The notes: generated by a model from the sequence alone, not told the origin. A DNA stretch of 64,000 bases from Rhizobium sp. GN54 (GCF_021026345.1 NZ_JAJNCZ010000009.1:62001-126000); one strand, 5' to 3'; numbered from the stretch's first letter, positions 52,891 to 63,016 are shown. Numbers and translations: made by a program.

Positions 52891-54213
52891 TCAGGCGGTC
52901 TTCGGCCGCTCGATGCGGATCACCTGCGCCTCACCGGCGAGATAACCCTCCCCGGTGATCGCCGCCACCGCGCGGCGGACGCTGTCCTCCATCGTCGCAT
53001 GGGTGACGAGGATGATCGTCTTCGGTTCGGCCGCCTCGCTGTGATGCTTCGAATGCTGGACGATCGATTCCAGCGAGATGCCGTTCTCGGCCATGTGGCC
53101 GGCGATGTTGGCGAACACCCCTGCCCGGTCCTCGACCGTCATGCGGATGAAATAGCCGCCGTGGTGTTTGCGGATCTGCGCGCGCTTGTAGGGCGCCAGC
53201 GAGGCCGCCGGCCGGCCGAGCACGGGCACCATCTGGGCACCCGGGCGGCTCTTGGCGATGTCGGCGATGTCGCCGAGCACGGCGGACGCCGTCGCATTGC
53301 CGCCGGCGCCGGGGCCGACCATCAGGAGTTCGCCGAGGATGTCGCTCTCGATCGCCACCGCATTGGTGACGCCGTCGACCTGGGCGATCTCGGATTCGAT
53401 CGGAACCATGGTCGGGTGAACCCGCTGCTCGATGCCGGTATCGGTCTTCTGCGCGACGCCGAGGAGCTTGATGCGGTAACCGAGGTCGGCGGCGGCACGG
53501 ATGTCCTCGATCGAGATGTTGCTGATGCCCTCGAGATAGATGTCGTCGGCCGAGATCCGGTTGCCGAAAGCGAGTGTCGTCAGGATGGAGAGCTTGTGCG
53601 CGGTGTCGTTGCCGTCGATGTCGAAGGCAGGATCCGCTTCGGCATAGCCGAGCCGCTGCGCCTCCTTCAGGCAGTCGGCAAACGACAGCCCCTCCTTCTC
53701 CATCTTGGTCAAGATGTAGTTGCAGGTGCCGTTCATGATGCCGTAGACGCGGGAGACGACGTTGCCGGTCAGAGATTCGCGCAGCGCCTTGATGACCGGA
53801 ATGCCGCCGGCCACCGCCGCCTCGTAGTTGAGCAGGCAGCCGCGCTCCTCGGCGATCGTCGCAAGCTCGACACCGTGGGCTGCCAGCAGCGCCTTGTTCG
53901 CGGTGACCACATGCACGCCGCGCGAGAGCGCCGCCTTGACGGCCGCAAGGGCCGGATCGCCGGCGCCGCCCATCAGTTCCACGAAGACGTCGATCTGCGG
54001 GTTTTCGGCCAGCGCCACCGGATCGTCGAACCAGGCGACGCGGGAGAGGTCGACCCCGCGGTCGCGCTTCCTGTCGCGGGCGCTGACGGCGACGATTTCG
54101 ATCGGGCGCCCGCAGGTCGAGGCCAGGCTTTCGCGGCGTTCGACGAGGATGCGGGCGAGCGAGGCCCCAACGGTACCCAAGCCCGCTATGCCGATCTTGA
54201 GGGCATCAGCCAT
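52891..54213 (-). CDS. hom: Homoserine dehydrogenase
   Basis: This 440-residue enzyme reduces aspartate semialdehyde to homoserine with NAD(P)H in threonine/methionine synthesis. The N-terminal Rossmann motif GLGTVGASLARIL lies at about 10-22. The catalytic region has GGIPVIKALRESL and KEAQRLGYAEADPAFDIDGNDTAHKL. A C-terminal ACT domain (about 355-430, GVFANIAGHMAENGIS) allows feedback inhibition by threonine. It lies 60 bases after the aminotransferase gene. In several rhizobia glpX sits between hom and recJ; here it is absent. Confidence 0.95.
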   Translation of the reverse strand: MADALKIGIAGLGTVGASLARILVERRESLASTCGRPIEIVAVSARDRKRDRGVDLSRVAWFDDPVALAENPQIDVFVELMGGAGDPALAAVKAALSRGVHVVTANKALLAAHGVELATIAEERGCLLNYEAAVAGGIPVIKALRESLTGNVVSRVYGIMNGTCNYILTKMEKEGLSFADCLKEAQRLGYAEADPAFDIDGNDTAHKLSILTTLAFGNRISADDIYLEGISNISIEDIRAAADLGYRIKLLGVAQKTDTGIEQRVHPTMVPIESEIAQVDGVTNAVAIESDILGELLMVGPGAGGNATASAVLGDIADIAKSRPGAQMVPVLGRPAASLAPYKRAQIRKHHGGYFIRMTVEDRAGVFANIAGHMAENGISLESIVQHSKHHSEAAEPKTIILVTHATMEDSVRRAVAAITGEGYLAGEAQVIRIERPKTA

Positions 54214-54273
54214 GATGAAAAGTCCTATCGATATGGATTGTGCCCACCGGCGAAGACCGGCGGGCCAAGGAGA

Positions 54274-55491
54274 TCAGCGGTGGGCGTTCAGCGAGATGAC
54301 GTTGTGCATCGTCTCGTCGGCCGACGACAGGAAGCGCTTGATGTTGCGGGCCGCCTGACGGATCCGGTGCTCGTTCTCGACCAGCGCGATGCGCACGTAG
54401 TCGTCGCCCTGCTCGCCGAAGCCGATGCCGGGCGCAACCGCCACGTCGGCCTTCTCGACCAGGAGCTTGGAGAACTCCAGGCTGCCGAGATGGCGGAACT
54501 TTTCGGGAATCTTCGCCCAGGCGAACATAGTAGCGGCCGGCGGCGGCACCTCGAATCCGGCCTTGCCGAAGGTGTCGACCATCACGTCGCGGCGGCGCTT
54601 ATAGATGCTGCGCACCTCGGCGATGTCGGAACCGTCGCCGTTCAGGGCATGTGTCGCAGCCACCTGGATCGGCGTGAAGGCGCCGTAGTCGAGGTAGGAT
54701 TTCACCCGCGTCAGCGCCGCGATCAGCCGCTCGTTGCCGACGGCGAAGCCCATGCGCCAGCCAGGCATGGAGAAGGTCTTCGACATCGAGGTGAACTCGA
54801 CGGTGATGTCAATCGCGCCCGGCACCTCCAGCACCGACGGCGGCGGTGCGCCGTCGAAATAGATCTCGGAATAGGCGAGGTCCGACAGCACGATGATATC
54901 GTGCTTCTTGGCGAACGCGATGACGTCCTTGTAGAAATCGAGGCTTGCCACCTGCGCCGTCGGGTTCGACGGGTAGTTCAGGATCAGCGCCAGCGGCTTG
55001 GGGATGGAGTGGCGCACGGCGCGCTCGAGCGGGCCGAAGAAGCTCTCATCCGGTTCCACCGAAATGGAGCGGATGACGCCGCCCGCCATCAGGAAACCGA
55101 AGGCGTGGATCGGATAGGTCGGGTTCGGGCACAGCACCACGTCGCCGGGTGCGGTGATCGCCTGGGCCATGTTGGCGAAGCCCTCCTTGGAGCCCAACGT
55201 CGCCACGACCTGGGTATCCGGGTTGAGCTTCACGCCGAAGCGGCGGGCGTAGTAGGCGGCCTGGGCGCGGCGCAGGCCGGGAATGCCCTTGGAGGCGGAG
55301 TAGCGATGGGTGCGCGGGTCCTGCACGACCTCGCACAGCTTGTCCACGATCGCCTTGGGCGTCGGCAGGTCCGGGTTGCCCATGCCGAGGTCGATGATGT
55401 CGGCCCCGCCCGCTCGCGCGCTCGCTTTCAAACGGTTGACCTGCTCGAAAACATATGGCGGCAGACGCCGGACCTTGTGAAACTCTTCCAT
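54274..55491 (-). CDS. Class I/II aminotransferase (AlaC / LL-diaminopimelate-type)
   Basis: This 405-residue PLP aminotransferase starts at MEEFHKVRRLPPYVFEQV. Landmarks are DLGMGNPDLPTP, NYPSNPTAQVA, LSDLAYSEIYFD and the Schiff-base Lys in SMSKTFSMPGWRMGF. Relatives are annotated as glutamate-pyruvate aminotransferase AlaC or as LL-diaminopimelate aminotransferase. The position before hom suits amino-acid biosynthesis. The next gene downstream is hom in the same orientation. Confidence 0.9.
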   Translation of the reverse strand: MEEFHKVRRLPPYVFEQVNRLKASARAGGADIIDLGMGNPDLPTPKAIVDKLCEVVQDPRTHRYSASKGIPGLRRAQAAYYARRFGVKLNPDTQVVATLGSKEGFANMAQAITAPGDVVLCPNPTYPIHAFGFLMAGGVIRSISVEPDESFFGPLERAVRHSIPKPLALILNYPSNPTAQVASLDFYKDVIAFAKKHDIIVLSDLAYSEIYFDGAPPPSVLEVPGAIDITVEFTSMSKTFSMPGWRMGFAVGNERLIAALTRVKSYLDYGAFTPIQVAATHALNGDGSDIAEVRSIYKRRRDVMVDTFGKAGFEVPPPAATMFAWAKIPEKFRHLGSLEFSKLLVEKADVAVAPGIGFGEQGDDYVRIALVENEHRIRQAARNIKRFLSSADETMHNVISLNAHR

Positions 55492-55667
55492 CTCAGACCC
55501 CGTTGGGCACGGTCGTCGTTGCGCCCAGGGATCGGACGCCCCGCCTTCCGTGCAAATCAAGATTTCCGGTTAGGCGGGAATATGTCCGATTTGATGACAC
55601 TCCGCCCACCGAAACGGTCACTTGGACCATTCAAGGCTTTGCGTCCAATCGTGCGTAAACGCAAGCG

Positions 55668-56018
55668 CTAATTCTGGATTTCGTTCAGCGTATCGGCCCC
55701 GTGATTCTGGGCCAGCGCATCCATCTCGGCCATCTGCCGCCGGTATTCGGCCTCCGATATCGTGCCGGCGCGCCGCTGCGCGCCAAGCCCGCTGACCCGG
55801 GCGCTGATCTTCGCCGCTTCCTCGTCGCTCATCTGGGCGGTCGCGGCCTGGACCCTTGCCGTGATGTCGGGATAGGTGGTGGAACGGTCGGCGCCGGGAT
55901 TGACGGCTTGCGCATTGGTCGTCGTGGTCGATGCCGAGGTGCATCCGGCGGCAACCGCCAAGGTGCCGCAGATCGCGACCGCCGCACCAAGCCTTCTCAA
56001 ATCATACGCCATGCCCAT
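55668..56018 (-). CDS. Small lipoprotein of unknown function
   Basis: This 116-residue protein has a lipoprotein signal: a basic start, a hydrophobic stretch GAAVAICGTLAVAAGC and the lipobox AAGC. The mature part is Thr/Ser-rich and then forms a helical hairpin with RRAGTISEAEYRRQMAEMDAL, which resembles the SHOCT motif. Either ATG 56018 or ATG 56012 could start it; both fit a GGAG upstream. It is divergent from phaC. Confidence 0.65.
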   Translation of the reverse strand: MGMAYDLRRLGAAVAICGTLAVAAGCTSASTTTTNAQAVNPGADRSTTYPDITARVQAATAQMSDEEAAKISARVSGLGAQRRAGTISEAEYRRQMAEMDALAQNHGADTLNEIQN

Positions 56019-56178
56019 CCCGCTCCGCGCAGCCAAATACTTCCGGTCCGGCGGCGCGCTGCCGCCCCGTCCGGACGGCGCCCGCCTTCAAGGTGGCGCC
56101 GAAGAACTCTATGGCCCTTTTATTCTTTTTCCGGCAGGATGTAAAAACGGAACTAACAAGAAAATCCGGAGGAAACGG

Positions 56179-58026
56179 GTGAGCCAGGAGAAGGACGGCG
56201 ACACGCGCGAGGCAGCCGGGTTTGCAGGTTTCGACCCCAAGACGATCGAACCCTACGTCGTCAGGAATCCCGAGGCACTCGCAGTCAATCTGGCCCGAAC
56301 GGTCGAACAGCTCGGCCGCGCCGCATCGGCCTGGCTGGCCCCGCGCGAGCGGGGCGAGAAGGTCGATACCGTCGCAGACCCCGTCGTCGACATGGTCAAG
56401 ACCCTGTCCAGGGTCTCCGAATACTGGATCTCCGATCCGCGGCGAACGCTGGAGGCGCAGACCCACCTGTTCGGCAGCTATTTCGGCATCTGGACGCGAA
56501 CGCTGCAGAAGCTCGGCGGCGAGGCCGAGCCCGTCCCGGACGATGCCCGGCACGCCGCGGACAAGCGATTCGCCGACGAGGACTGGGCACGGAATCCCTT
56601 CTTCGACTTCCTGCGCCAGGCCTATTTCGTCACCTCCGACTGGGCGGAGAAGATGGTGTCGGAGGCCGAGGGGCTGGACGAGCACACGCGGCACAAGGCC
56701 GCCTTCTACGTCCGCCAGATCACCAGCGCCCTGTCGCCGTCGAACTTCGTCACCACCAATCCGCAGCTCTACCGCGAGACGGTCGCCAGCAACGGCGAGA
56801 ACCTCGTGCGCGGTATGCGGATGCTGGCCGAGGACATCATGGCCGGCAAGGGCGACCTGAAGCTCCGGCAGACCGATACCAGCAAGTTCGCCGTCGGCGA
56901 GAACCTGGCGGTGACGCCGGGCAAGGTCATCGCCCAGAGCGACGTCTGCCAGGTGATCCAGTACGACGCCACCACCGAAGACGTGCTCAAGCGTCCGCTG
57001 CTGATCTGCCCGCCGTGGATCAACAAATTCTACGTCCTCGACCTCAACCCGCAGAAATCCTTCATCAAATGGGCGGTGGACCAGGGCCACACGGTGTTCG
57101 TCATCTCCTGGGTCAATCCGGACGAACGGCATGCCCGCAAGGACTGGGAGTCCTACGCCCGCGAAGGGATCGATTTCGCGCTCACGACGATCAAGCAGGC
57201 CTGCGGCGAGGACGAGGTCAACGCGGTCGGCTATTGCGTCGGCGGCACGCTGCTTGCGGCCACGCTCGCCTTGCATGCGCAGGAGGGTGACAAGCGCATC
57301 CGCTCGGCGACGCTGTTCACGACGCAGGTCGACTTCACCCATGCCGGCGATCTGAAGATCTTCGCCGACGAGGACCAGATCGCAGCGCTCGAGCAGGGCA
57401 TGGCGGCGGTCGGCTATCTCGACGGCTCGAAGATGGCGAACGCCTTCAACATGCTGCGCTCGTCGGAGCTGATCTGGCCCTATTTCGTCAACAACTACCT
57501 GAAGGGCCAGGAGCCCCTGCCCTTCGACCTGCTCTACTGGAACTCCGATTCGACACGGATGCCGGCGGCCAACCACTCCTACTACCTGCGCAACTGCTAC
57601 CTGACGAACAGCCTCAGCCGGGGCGAGATGACGCTCGCCGGCAAGAAGCTGTCACTGAAAGACGTGAAGATTCCGATCTACAACCTCGCGACGCGGGAGG
57701 ACCATATCGCACCCGCTCGCTCCGTCTTCGTCGGCAGCAGCATTTTCGGCGGCAAGGTCACCTTCGTTCTGTCCGGTTCCGGCCATATCGCCGGCGTCGT
57801 CAACCCGCCCGACCGCAACAAGTACCAGTTCTGGACCGGTGGACCGCCCAAGGGCGAGTATGACGACTGGGTGAAATCGGCCAGGGAAACCGCCGGCTCC
57901 TGGTGGCCGCACTGGCACGCCTGGATCGAGAATCTGGACGGCCGCAAGGTCCTCGCCCGCAAGACCGGCGGCCCGCTCAACTCGATCGAGGAAGCCCCCG
58001 GCTCCTACGTCCGGATGCGGGCGTGA
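56179..58026 (+). CDS. phaC: Class I poly(3-hydroxyalkanoate) synthase
   Basis: This 615-residue enzyme polymerises (R)-3-hydroxyacyl-CoA to PHB-type storage granules. The N-terminal PhaC_N domain lies at about 120-290 (RFADEDWARNPFFDFLRQAYF). The alpha/beta core has catalytic Cys353 in the lipase-like box GYCVGG. The catalytic Asp lies in NLATREDHIAP and His in GSGHIAGVVNPP. The GTG start has GGAGG at 56168-56172, spacer 6. The length is typical for class I. phaA and phaB are not in the window, as is usual in rhizobia. Confidence 0.95.
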   Translation: MSQEKDGDTREAAGFAGFDPKTIEPYVVRNPEALAVNLARTVEQLGRAASAWLAPRERGEKVDTVADPVVDMVKTLSRVSEYWISDPRRTLEAQTHLFGSYFGIWTRTLQKLGGEAEPVPDDARHAADKRFADEDWARNPFFDFLRQAYFVTSDWAEKMVSEAEGLDEHTRHKAAFYVRQITSALSPSNFVTTNPQLYRETVASNGENLVRGMRMLAEDIMAGKGDLKLRQTDTSKFAVGENLAVTPGKVIAQSDVCQVIQYDATTEDVLKRPLLICPPWINKFYVLDLNPQKSFIKWAVDQGHTVFVISWVNPDERHARKDWESYAREGIDFALTTIKQACGEDEVNAVGYCVGGTLLAATLALHAQEGDKRIRSATLFTTQVDFTHAGDLKIFADEDQIAALEQGMAAVGYLDGSKMANAFNMLRSSELIWPYFVNNYLKGQEPLPFDLLYWNSDSTRMPAANHSYYLRNCYLTNSLSRGEMTLAGKKLSLKDVKIPIYNLATREDHIAPARSVFVGSSIFGGKVTFVLSGSGHIAGVVNPPDRNKYQFWTGGPPKGEYDDWVKSARETAGSWWPHWHAWIENLDGRKVLARKTGGPLNSIEEAPGSYVRMRA

Positions 58027-58402
58027 GGTAACTCGGCCTGACAGATTTGGCACGGGATGCGTCGGGCTGGCGCGCACCCATACCTCCCCCTTGAGGGGGG
58101 AGGTCGCCGCGAAGCGGCGGGTGGGGGTGACACGCCGCAGAACAGTGACAGACCTTTCTCGCTGCTCCCCGGATCACCCCACCCCGGCACTGCGTGCCGA
58201 CCCTCCCCCTCAAGGGGAGGGTGTTCGTCGCGGCAGCCCACCGCGCCGAACCTACGAGCCGCTCGGCCGCAGGCCGCTTCCCATCGGACAATCATCTACT
58301 CGCTACTCGCCATTCCCTATTCGCTATCCCCTACCCGCCCATCTCTGCTAAGCAGCCCCCTCACCCCTACCGCCACATTCGATCCACCCATTTCGGTCCC
58401 GC
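58027..58402. other. Intergenic region holding a palindromic repeat
   Basis: This 376-base stretch carries the repeat at 58083-58221 and no gene. Its right side (58230-58402) shows no clear promoter and only a poor RBS for sfsA. Confidence 0.5.
58083..58221. repeat. Rhizobial intergenic palindromic repeat (RIME-like)
   Basis: Two G/C-rich palindromes (58083-58103, CCTCCCCC-TTGA-GGGGGGAGG form, and 58201-58221, CCCTCCCC-CTCA-AGGGGAGGG form) bound the element. Inside, GGGTGGGGGTGA near 58119 pairs with TCACCCCACCCC near 58174, so the whole element can fold as one long arm with small side hairpins. Such mosaic elements are scattered through rhizobial intergenic DNA. It may act as a terminator for phaC. 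Confidence 0.7.
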
Positions 58403-59122
58403 ATGATCTTCGATCCACCCCTGGTGCCGGCCACGCTGGTGCAGCGCTACAAGCGCTTTCTCTTCGACGCAGTCCTCGACGACGGCACGGCGATCACCGG
58501 CTCCTGCCCGAACACCGGCTCCATGCGCGGGCTGACGACGCCGGGGTCGCGCATCTGGCTTTCCGAGCACGACGGCCCCTTGCGCAAGTACCGCCACCGG
58601 TTCGAGTTGATCGAGGCCGACGGCACCGTGGTCGGGGTCAATACCGGCCTGCCGAACCGGCTCGCGGAGGAGGCGATCCGCGCCGGCCTCGTCAGCGATC
58701 TCGCCGGCTATCCCGTGGTCGAGCGGGAAAGGAAGTATGGCCGCAATTCGCGCATAGACCTGCTCTTGTCGGGCGACGGCCGCGCGCCCACCTATGTCGA
58801 GGTCAAGAACGTCCATTTCTCCCGCATCCGCGGCCTTGCCGAGTTTCCCGACACGGCGACGGCGCGCGGCGCCAAGCATCTGGAGGAACTCGGGAACGTC
58901 GCCGAGGCCGGATGCCGCGCGGTGATGCTCTACGTCGTCCAGCGCGGCGACTGCGAGCGGTTCCAGGTCTGCTCCGACCTCGACCCGGTCTATGCCGCAG
59001 CCTTCGAACGGGCGCGGTCGCGCGGCGTCGAAGCCTATGCGGTCGGATGCAGCGTCTCGGCGCTGGAAATTCGCCCCGACGCATTGATCGCCATGGACGA
59101 AACAGCCATAGCTGCTTTATGA
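58403..59122 (+). CDS. sfsA: SfsA-family protein
   Basis: This 239-residue protein has an N-terminal OB-like part ([28 protein letters not shown]) and a C-terminal PD-(D/E)xK-like core ([22 protein letters not shown]). SfsA was named for sugar fermentation stimulation in E. coli; the family has been linked to DNA binding and nuclease-like folds, and the role remains unclear. It precedes map by 29 bases. Confidence 0.93.
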   Translation: MIFDPPLVPATLVQRYKRFLFDAVLDDGTAITGSCPNTGSMRGLTTPGSRIWLSEHDGPLRKYRHRFELIEADGTVVGVNTGLPNRLAEEAIRAGLVSDLAGYPVVERERKYGRNSRIDLLLSGDGRAPTYVEVKNVHFSRIRGLAEFPDTATARGAKHLEELGNVAEAGCRAVMLYVVQRGDCERFQVCSDLDPVYAAAFERARSRGVEAYAVGCSVSALEIRPDALIAMDETAIAAL

Positions 59123-59151
59123 AATCCTGAGAGACAATCGAAAGTTCGACG

Positions 59152-59979
59152 ATGGTGACCTATATCGAAGCCTTTTCCGCGCCGATGAAGAATACCGGCG
59201 TGATCCGCCTCTACGGCAGCGAGGCGTTCGAAGGCATGCGCAAGGCCAGCCAGCTGACGGCGCGCGCGCTCGACGAAATCTATCCGCTGGTCAAGCCCGG
59301 CGTGACGACGGACGAGCTCGACCGCTTCGTGTTCGAGTTCGGCATGGACCACGGCGCCCTGCCGGCGACGCTGAACTATCGCGGCTACACGAAATCGTCC
59401 TGCATCTCGCTCAACCACGTCGTCTGCCACGGCATCCCCAACGACAAGCCGCTGCGCGAAGGCGATATCGCCAATATCGACATCACCTATATCCTCGACG
59501 GATGGCATGGCGATTCCAGTCGCATGTATCCGGTCGGCCAGATCAAGCGTTCGGCCGAGCGGCTGCTGGAGGTAACCTACGAGTGCCTGCTGCGCGGCAT
59601 CGCCGCCGTCAAGCCGGGCGTGCGCACCGGCGCCATCGGCGAAGCGATCCAGAAATATGCCGAGGCGGAGCGCTGCTCGGTCGTGCGCGACTTCTGCGGC
59701 CACGGCCTCGGCCGCCTCTTTCACGATGCGCCGAACATCCTCCACTACGGCAGCGCCAACGAGGGGCCAGAGCTGAAGGAAGGCATGATCTTCACCATCG
59801 AGCCGATGATCAATCTCGGCCGGCCGCATGTGAAGGTGCTTTCCGACGGATGGACCGCGGTGACCCGCGACCGTTCGCTGTCGGCGCAGTACGAACACGC
59901 CGTGGGCGTCACCGCCGACGGCTGCGAAGTCTTCACGCTCTCGCCTGGCGGCCTCGACCGGCCCGGCCTACCCGGATAG
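59152..59979 (+). CDS. map: Methionine aminopeptidase, type I
   Basis: This 275-residue metalloenzyme removes the initiator Met from new proteins. Metal ligands and catalytic residues are visible in family order: His in NHVVCHGIP, Asp in [16 protein letters not shown], His in [11 protein letters not shown], Glu in FTIEPMI and Glu in QYEHAVGV. The N-terminal 20 residues extend the core slightly, as in other alphaproteobacteria. It lies between sfsA and radC with short gaps. Confidence 0.95.
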   Translation: MVTYIEAFSAPMKNTGVIRLYGSEAFEGMRKASQLTARALDEIYPLVKPGVTTDELDRFVFEFGMDHGALPATLNYRGYTKSSCISLNHVVCHGIPNDKPLREGDIANIDITYILDGWHGDSSRMYPVGQIKRSAERLLEVTYECLLRGIAAVKPGVRTGAIGEAIQKYAEAERCSVVRDFCGHGLGRLFHDAPNILHYGSANEGPELKEGMIFTIEPMINLGRPHVKVLSDGWTAVTRDRSLSAQYEHAVGVTADGCEVFTLSPGGLDRPGLPG

Positions 59980-59986
59980 GAACCCA

Positions 59987-60832
59987 ATGGGCAAGGACCC
60001 CGCACCGAAGGACGAACAGTCCGCTTCTGAGGAAGCGCAATCGGCAACGGGGTATGGCAGCCTGCTTCTCGGCGACGACGAGCGCGGGCATTTCGCCGAA
60101 CGCTCTGCCCGCCACGGAACGATCGGCGGGACCCGGGCGGCCGCCCCCGCCGACGTCGAGACGGCCCATTATCACGGCCACCGCGAGCGGTTGCGCAGCC
60201 GGTTCCGCGAGCACGGGGAAGCGGCGCTGGCGGACTACGAGATGCTGGAACTGCTGCTGTTCCGCCTCATTCCCCGGCGCGACACCAAGCCGATCGCCAA
60301 GGCCCTGCTCGACCGGTTCGGCACGCTCTCCGGCGTCCTCGGCGCGCCGCCGGCGCTGCTGCAGGAGGTCAAGGGCATCGGCGAGGCCGTCGCCCTCGAT
60401 CTCAAGCTGATTTCGACCGTGTCGCAGCGCATGCTGAAAAGCGAACTGCGCAACAAGCAGGTGCTCGGCTCCTGGACATCCGTCATCAACTATTGCCATG
60501 CCGCGATGGCGCATGAGAGCCGCGAGCAGTTCCGGATCCTGTTTCTGGACAAGCGCAACGTCCTGATCGCCGACGAGGTGCAGGGACGCGGCACCGTCGA
60601 CCACACGCCCGTCTATCCCCGCGAGGTGGTCAAGCGGGCGCTGGAGCTTTCGGCCACCGCCATCATCCTCGTGCACAACCACCCCTCCGGCGACCCGACG
60701 CCCTCGCGCGCCGACATCGAGATGACCAAGACCATCGTCGAGACCGCCCGCCCGCTCGGCATCGTCGTCCACGACCACATCATCATCGGCCGCGAAGGCC
60801 ATACGAGCCTCAAGGGCCTGCGGCTGATCTGA
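59987..60832 (+). CDS. radC: RadC/YeeS-type JAB-domain protein
   Basis: This 281-residue protein has a helix-hairpin-helix region ([21 protein letters not shown], about 115-140) and a C-terminal JAB/MPN metalloprotease-like domain with [14 protein letters not shown] (230-243; His230, His232 and Asp243 as metal ligands). It was once named DNA repair RadC; that role is now doubtful. It starts seven bases after map. The first 60 residues are low-complexity and acidic. Confidence 0.93.
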   Translation: MGKDPAPKDEQSASEEAQSATGYGSLLLGDDERGHFAERSARHGTIGGTRAAAPADVETAHYHGHRERLRSRFREHGEAALADYEMLELLLFRLIPRRDTKPIAKALLDRFGTLSGVLGAPPALLQEVKGIGEAVALDLKLISTVSQRMLKSELRNKQVLGSWTSVINYCHAAMAHESREQFRILFLDKRNVLIADEVQGRGTVDHTPVYPREVVKRALELSATAIILVHNHPSGDPTPSRADIEMTKTIVETARPLGIVVHDHIIIGREGHTSLKGLRLI

Positions 60833-60980
60833 CGCCGGACAGCGTACGTTGAACGCAGGGAATTTTTCTGGCGCCGCAACATTTGCGCGAGGGCTTTGTT
60901 AAGCGATCACATAGAGGTTATAGGTACGACGGCAGAAATGCCGCAATGCAAAAGATTCTGTCCAGCTTCCGGAAGCGCCC

Positions 60981-62429
60981 ATGCAAGAATTTGATCTCGT
61001 CGTCGTCGGCAGCGGCCCCGCCGGTCGCAGGGGGGCGATCCAGGCCGCCAAGCTCGGCCACAAGGTTCTCGTCATCGAGCAGGGAAAGCGCGTCGGCGGC
61101 GTGTCCGTGCACACCGGCACGATCCCGTCCAAGACCCTTCGCGAGACGGCGCTCAACCTGACCGGCTGGCGCGAGCGCGGCTTCTACGGCCGCGCCTACC
61201 GCGTCAAGCAGGAGATCAGCGCCGAGGACCTGCGCCGCCGCCTGCTCATCACGCTCGACCACGAGGTCGAGGTGCTGGAGCACCAGTTCGCCCGCAACCG
61301 GGTGCAACTCATCCGCGGCAAGGCGAGCTTCCTTACGCCGGAAACGCTGCAGGTCATCAAGGAAGACGGCGAGATCCTGCACGTCTCGGGCAAGAGCATC
61401 ATGCTCGCGGTCGGCACCAAGCCCTACCGCCCCTTCAGCATCCCCTTCGACGGCAGGACCATCCTCGACAGCGACGAACTGCTGGAGATCGAGGAACTAC
61501 CGCGCTCGCTCGCCGTCATCGGCGCCGGCGTCATCGGCATCGAGTATGCGACGATCTTCAGCGCGCTCGACGCCCAGGTCACCGTGATCGATCCGAAGTC
61601 GACGATCCTCGATTTCATCGATCGCGAGATCGTCGAGGACTTCACCTATCAGCTGCGCGACCGCAACATGAAGCTGCTGCTCGGCACCAAGGCCGAGAAG
61701 ATCGAGAAGCTCGACACCGGCAAGTGCGCGATCACGCTCGACAACGGCCGCACCGTCGTCACCGACATGGTCCTCTACGCCGCCGGGCGCATGGGCGCCA
61801 CCGATACGCTGAACCTGGCGGCAGCCGGGCTCGAGGCGGACGACCGCGGGCGGTTGAAGGTCAATCTGGAGACGTTCGAGACGACGGTGCCGAACATCTA
61901 TGCGGCGGGCGACGTCGTCGGCTTCCCGAGCCTGGCCTCCACATCGATGGAACAGGGCCGCATCGCCGCCCGCGTCGCCGTCGGCGCCATCGCCAAGGAA
62001 CCGCAGAAGTATTTCCCCTACGGCATCTATGCCGTGCCGGAAATCTCCACCTGCGGCCTCACCGAGGAAGAGGTCAAGCAGCGCGGCATCCCCTACGAAT
62101 GCGGCATCGCCCGTTTCCGCGAAACTTCGCGCGGCCACATCATGGGGCTCGATTCGGGCCTACTGAAACTGATCTTCTCGCTGAAGACGCGGCGCCTGCT
62201 GGGCGTCCACATCGTCGGCGAAGGCGCGACCGAGCTCGTCCACATCGGCCAGGCGGTGCTGAACCTGAAGGGCACCGTCGAATATTTCGTCGAGAATACC
62301 TTCAACTATCCGACGCTGGCGGAAGCCTACAAGATCGCCGGGCTCGACGCCTGGAACCGCATGGGCGAGATCCGGCCTCCCGAAACCGTGGAGGCGCCGG
62401 CCGCCAAGAGCGCAACGCAGCGGAAATAG
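60981..62429 (+). CDS. sthA: Soluble pyridine nucleotide transhydrogenase (Si-specific)
   Basis: This 482-residue FAD enzyme exchanges hydride between NADPH and NAD+. FAD binding is at VVGSGPAGRRGAIQAA and NAD binding at VIGAGVIGIEYATIF; the dimer domain is C-terminal (EISTCGLTEEEVKQRG). The redox pair CxxxxC of lipoamide dehydrogenases is replaced by VSVHTGTIPSK, which marks it as SthA and not Lpd or Gor. It is a single gene. Confidence 0.92.
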   Translation: MQEFDLVVVGSGPAGRRGAIQAAKLGHKVLVIEQGKRVGGVSVHTGTIPSKTLRETALNLTGWRERGFYGRAYRVKQEISAEDLRRRLLITLDHEVEVLEHQFARNRVQLIRGKASFLTPETLQVIKEDGEILHVSGKSIMLAVGTKPYRPFSIPFDGRTILDSDELLEIEELPRSLAVIGAGVIGIEYATIFSALDAQVTVIDPKSTILDFIDREIVEDFTYQLRDRNMKLLLGTKAEKIEKLDTGKCAITLDNGRTVVTDMVLYAAGRMGATDTLNLAAAGLEADDRGRLKVNLETFETTVPNIYAAGDVVGFPSLASTSMEQGRIAARVAVGAIAKEPQKYFPYGIYAVPEISTCGLTEEEVKQRGIPYECGIARFRETSRGHIMGLDSGLLKLIFSLKTRRLLGVHIVGEGATELVHIGQAVLNLKGTVEYFVENTFNYPTLAEAYKIAGLDAWNRMGEIRPPETVEAPAAKSATQRK

Positions 62430-62445
62430 GCTGCCCGACCGCTGT

Positions 62446-62841
62446 TCAGTAGCCTTGCGGAAACTGGCGGGCGCCGTCCTCGATCTCGTAGTAGTCGCCC
62501 TTGTCGGCGCAGAAGATGTGGAAGCCGATCTTCAATCCAGTGGGCCGGTCGAACGCGCCGGCCATGATCGAGGTGTGGCCGGAGCCGTCGCCCTTCCAGA
62601 ACAGCGCAGAGCCGCAGGTCCGGCAGAAGCCGCGGCCGGCCATGTCGCTGGCCCTGTACCAGGTGACGTTGTCGGCCCCCTCGATCTCGAGGTTCTCGTC
62701 CTTAACGTTGGTGGCGGCATAGAAATGGCCGGACTGGCGGCGGCACTGGCTGCAATGGCAGGCGATCACCTCGCGCAGCGGCGCGGTCGTGCGGAAGCGG
62801 ACGCCGCCGCAGAGGCATTGCCCGGTGTGGATCTCGGCCAT
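62446..62841 (-). CDS. GFA-family (glutathione-dependent formaldehyde-activating-like) protein
   Basis: This 131-residue zinc protein has the Cys pattern CLCGGVRF, CHCSQCRRQSG and CRTCGSALFW of the Mss4-like GFA fold. AAGGGGAG lies before the ATG at 62841. The founding member was thought to aid S-hydroxymethylglutathione formation, but most homologues, including this one, are uncharacterised. Confidence 0.88.
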   Translation of the reverse strand: MAEIHTGQCLCGGVRFRTTAPLREVIACHCSQCRRQSGHFYAATNVKDENLEIEGADNVTWYRASDMAGRGFCRTCGSALFWKGDGSGHTSIMAGAFDRPTGLKIGFHIFCADKGDYYEIEDGARQFPQGY

Positions 62842-62904
62842 GGGCTCCCCTTCCAGCCTTCTTTCCAGGTTCCGTCGTACCGGACATGCACAACCGGACA
62901 CGCA

Positions 62905-62941
62905 CAAAAAGAACCGGGCCAGCTTCGGCAGCCGGCCCGGT
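62905..62941 (-). terminator. Rho-independent terminator of the DAHP synthase gene
   Basis: On the minus strand an 8-bp perfect stem (ACCGGGCC with GGCCCGGT; plus positions 62913-62920 and 62934-62941) is followed directly by TTCTTTTT. It lies about 75 bases downstream of the DAHP synthase stop codon and before the GFA gene. Confidence 0.85.
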
Positions 62942-63016
62942 CCTGTCAAATTCAGAAAATTCATCAGTCTTTTCAGTGCCGCTGATGGACGGCACCAAAG
63001 CATGAACGAAAGGCGA

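Noticed and set aside
51946-55671. A continuous open frame of about 1,240 codons on the plus strand.
   Set aside because: It is antisense to recJ, hom and the aminotransferase gene, all of which show clear catalytic motifs. Its translation is Arg/Asp/His/Val-biased low complexity, which is the normal mirror of high-GC coding DNA.
56002-57576. Open frame of about 520 codons on the minus strand.
   Set aside because: It is antisense to phaC and lacks any domain pattern or RBS.
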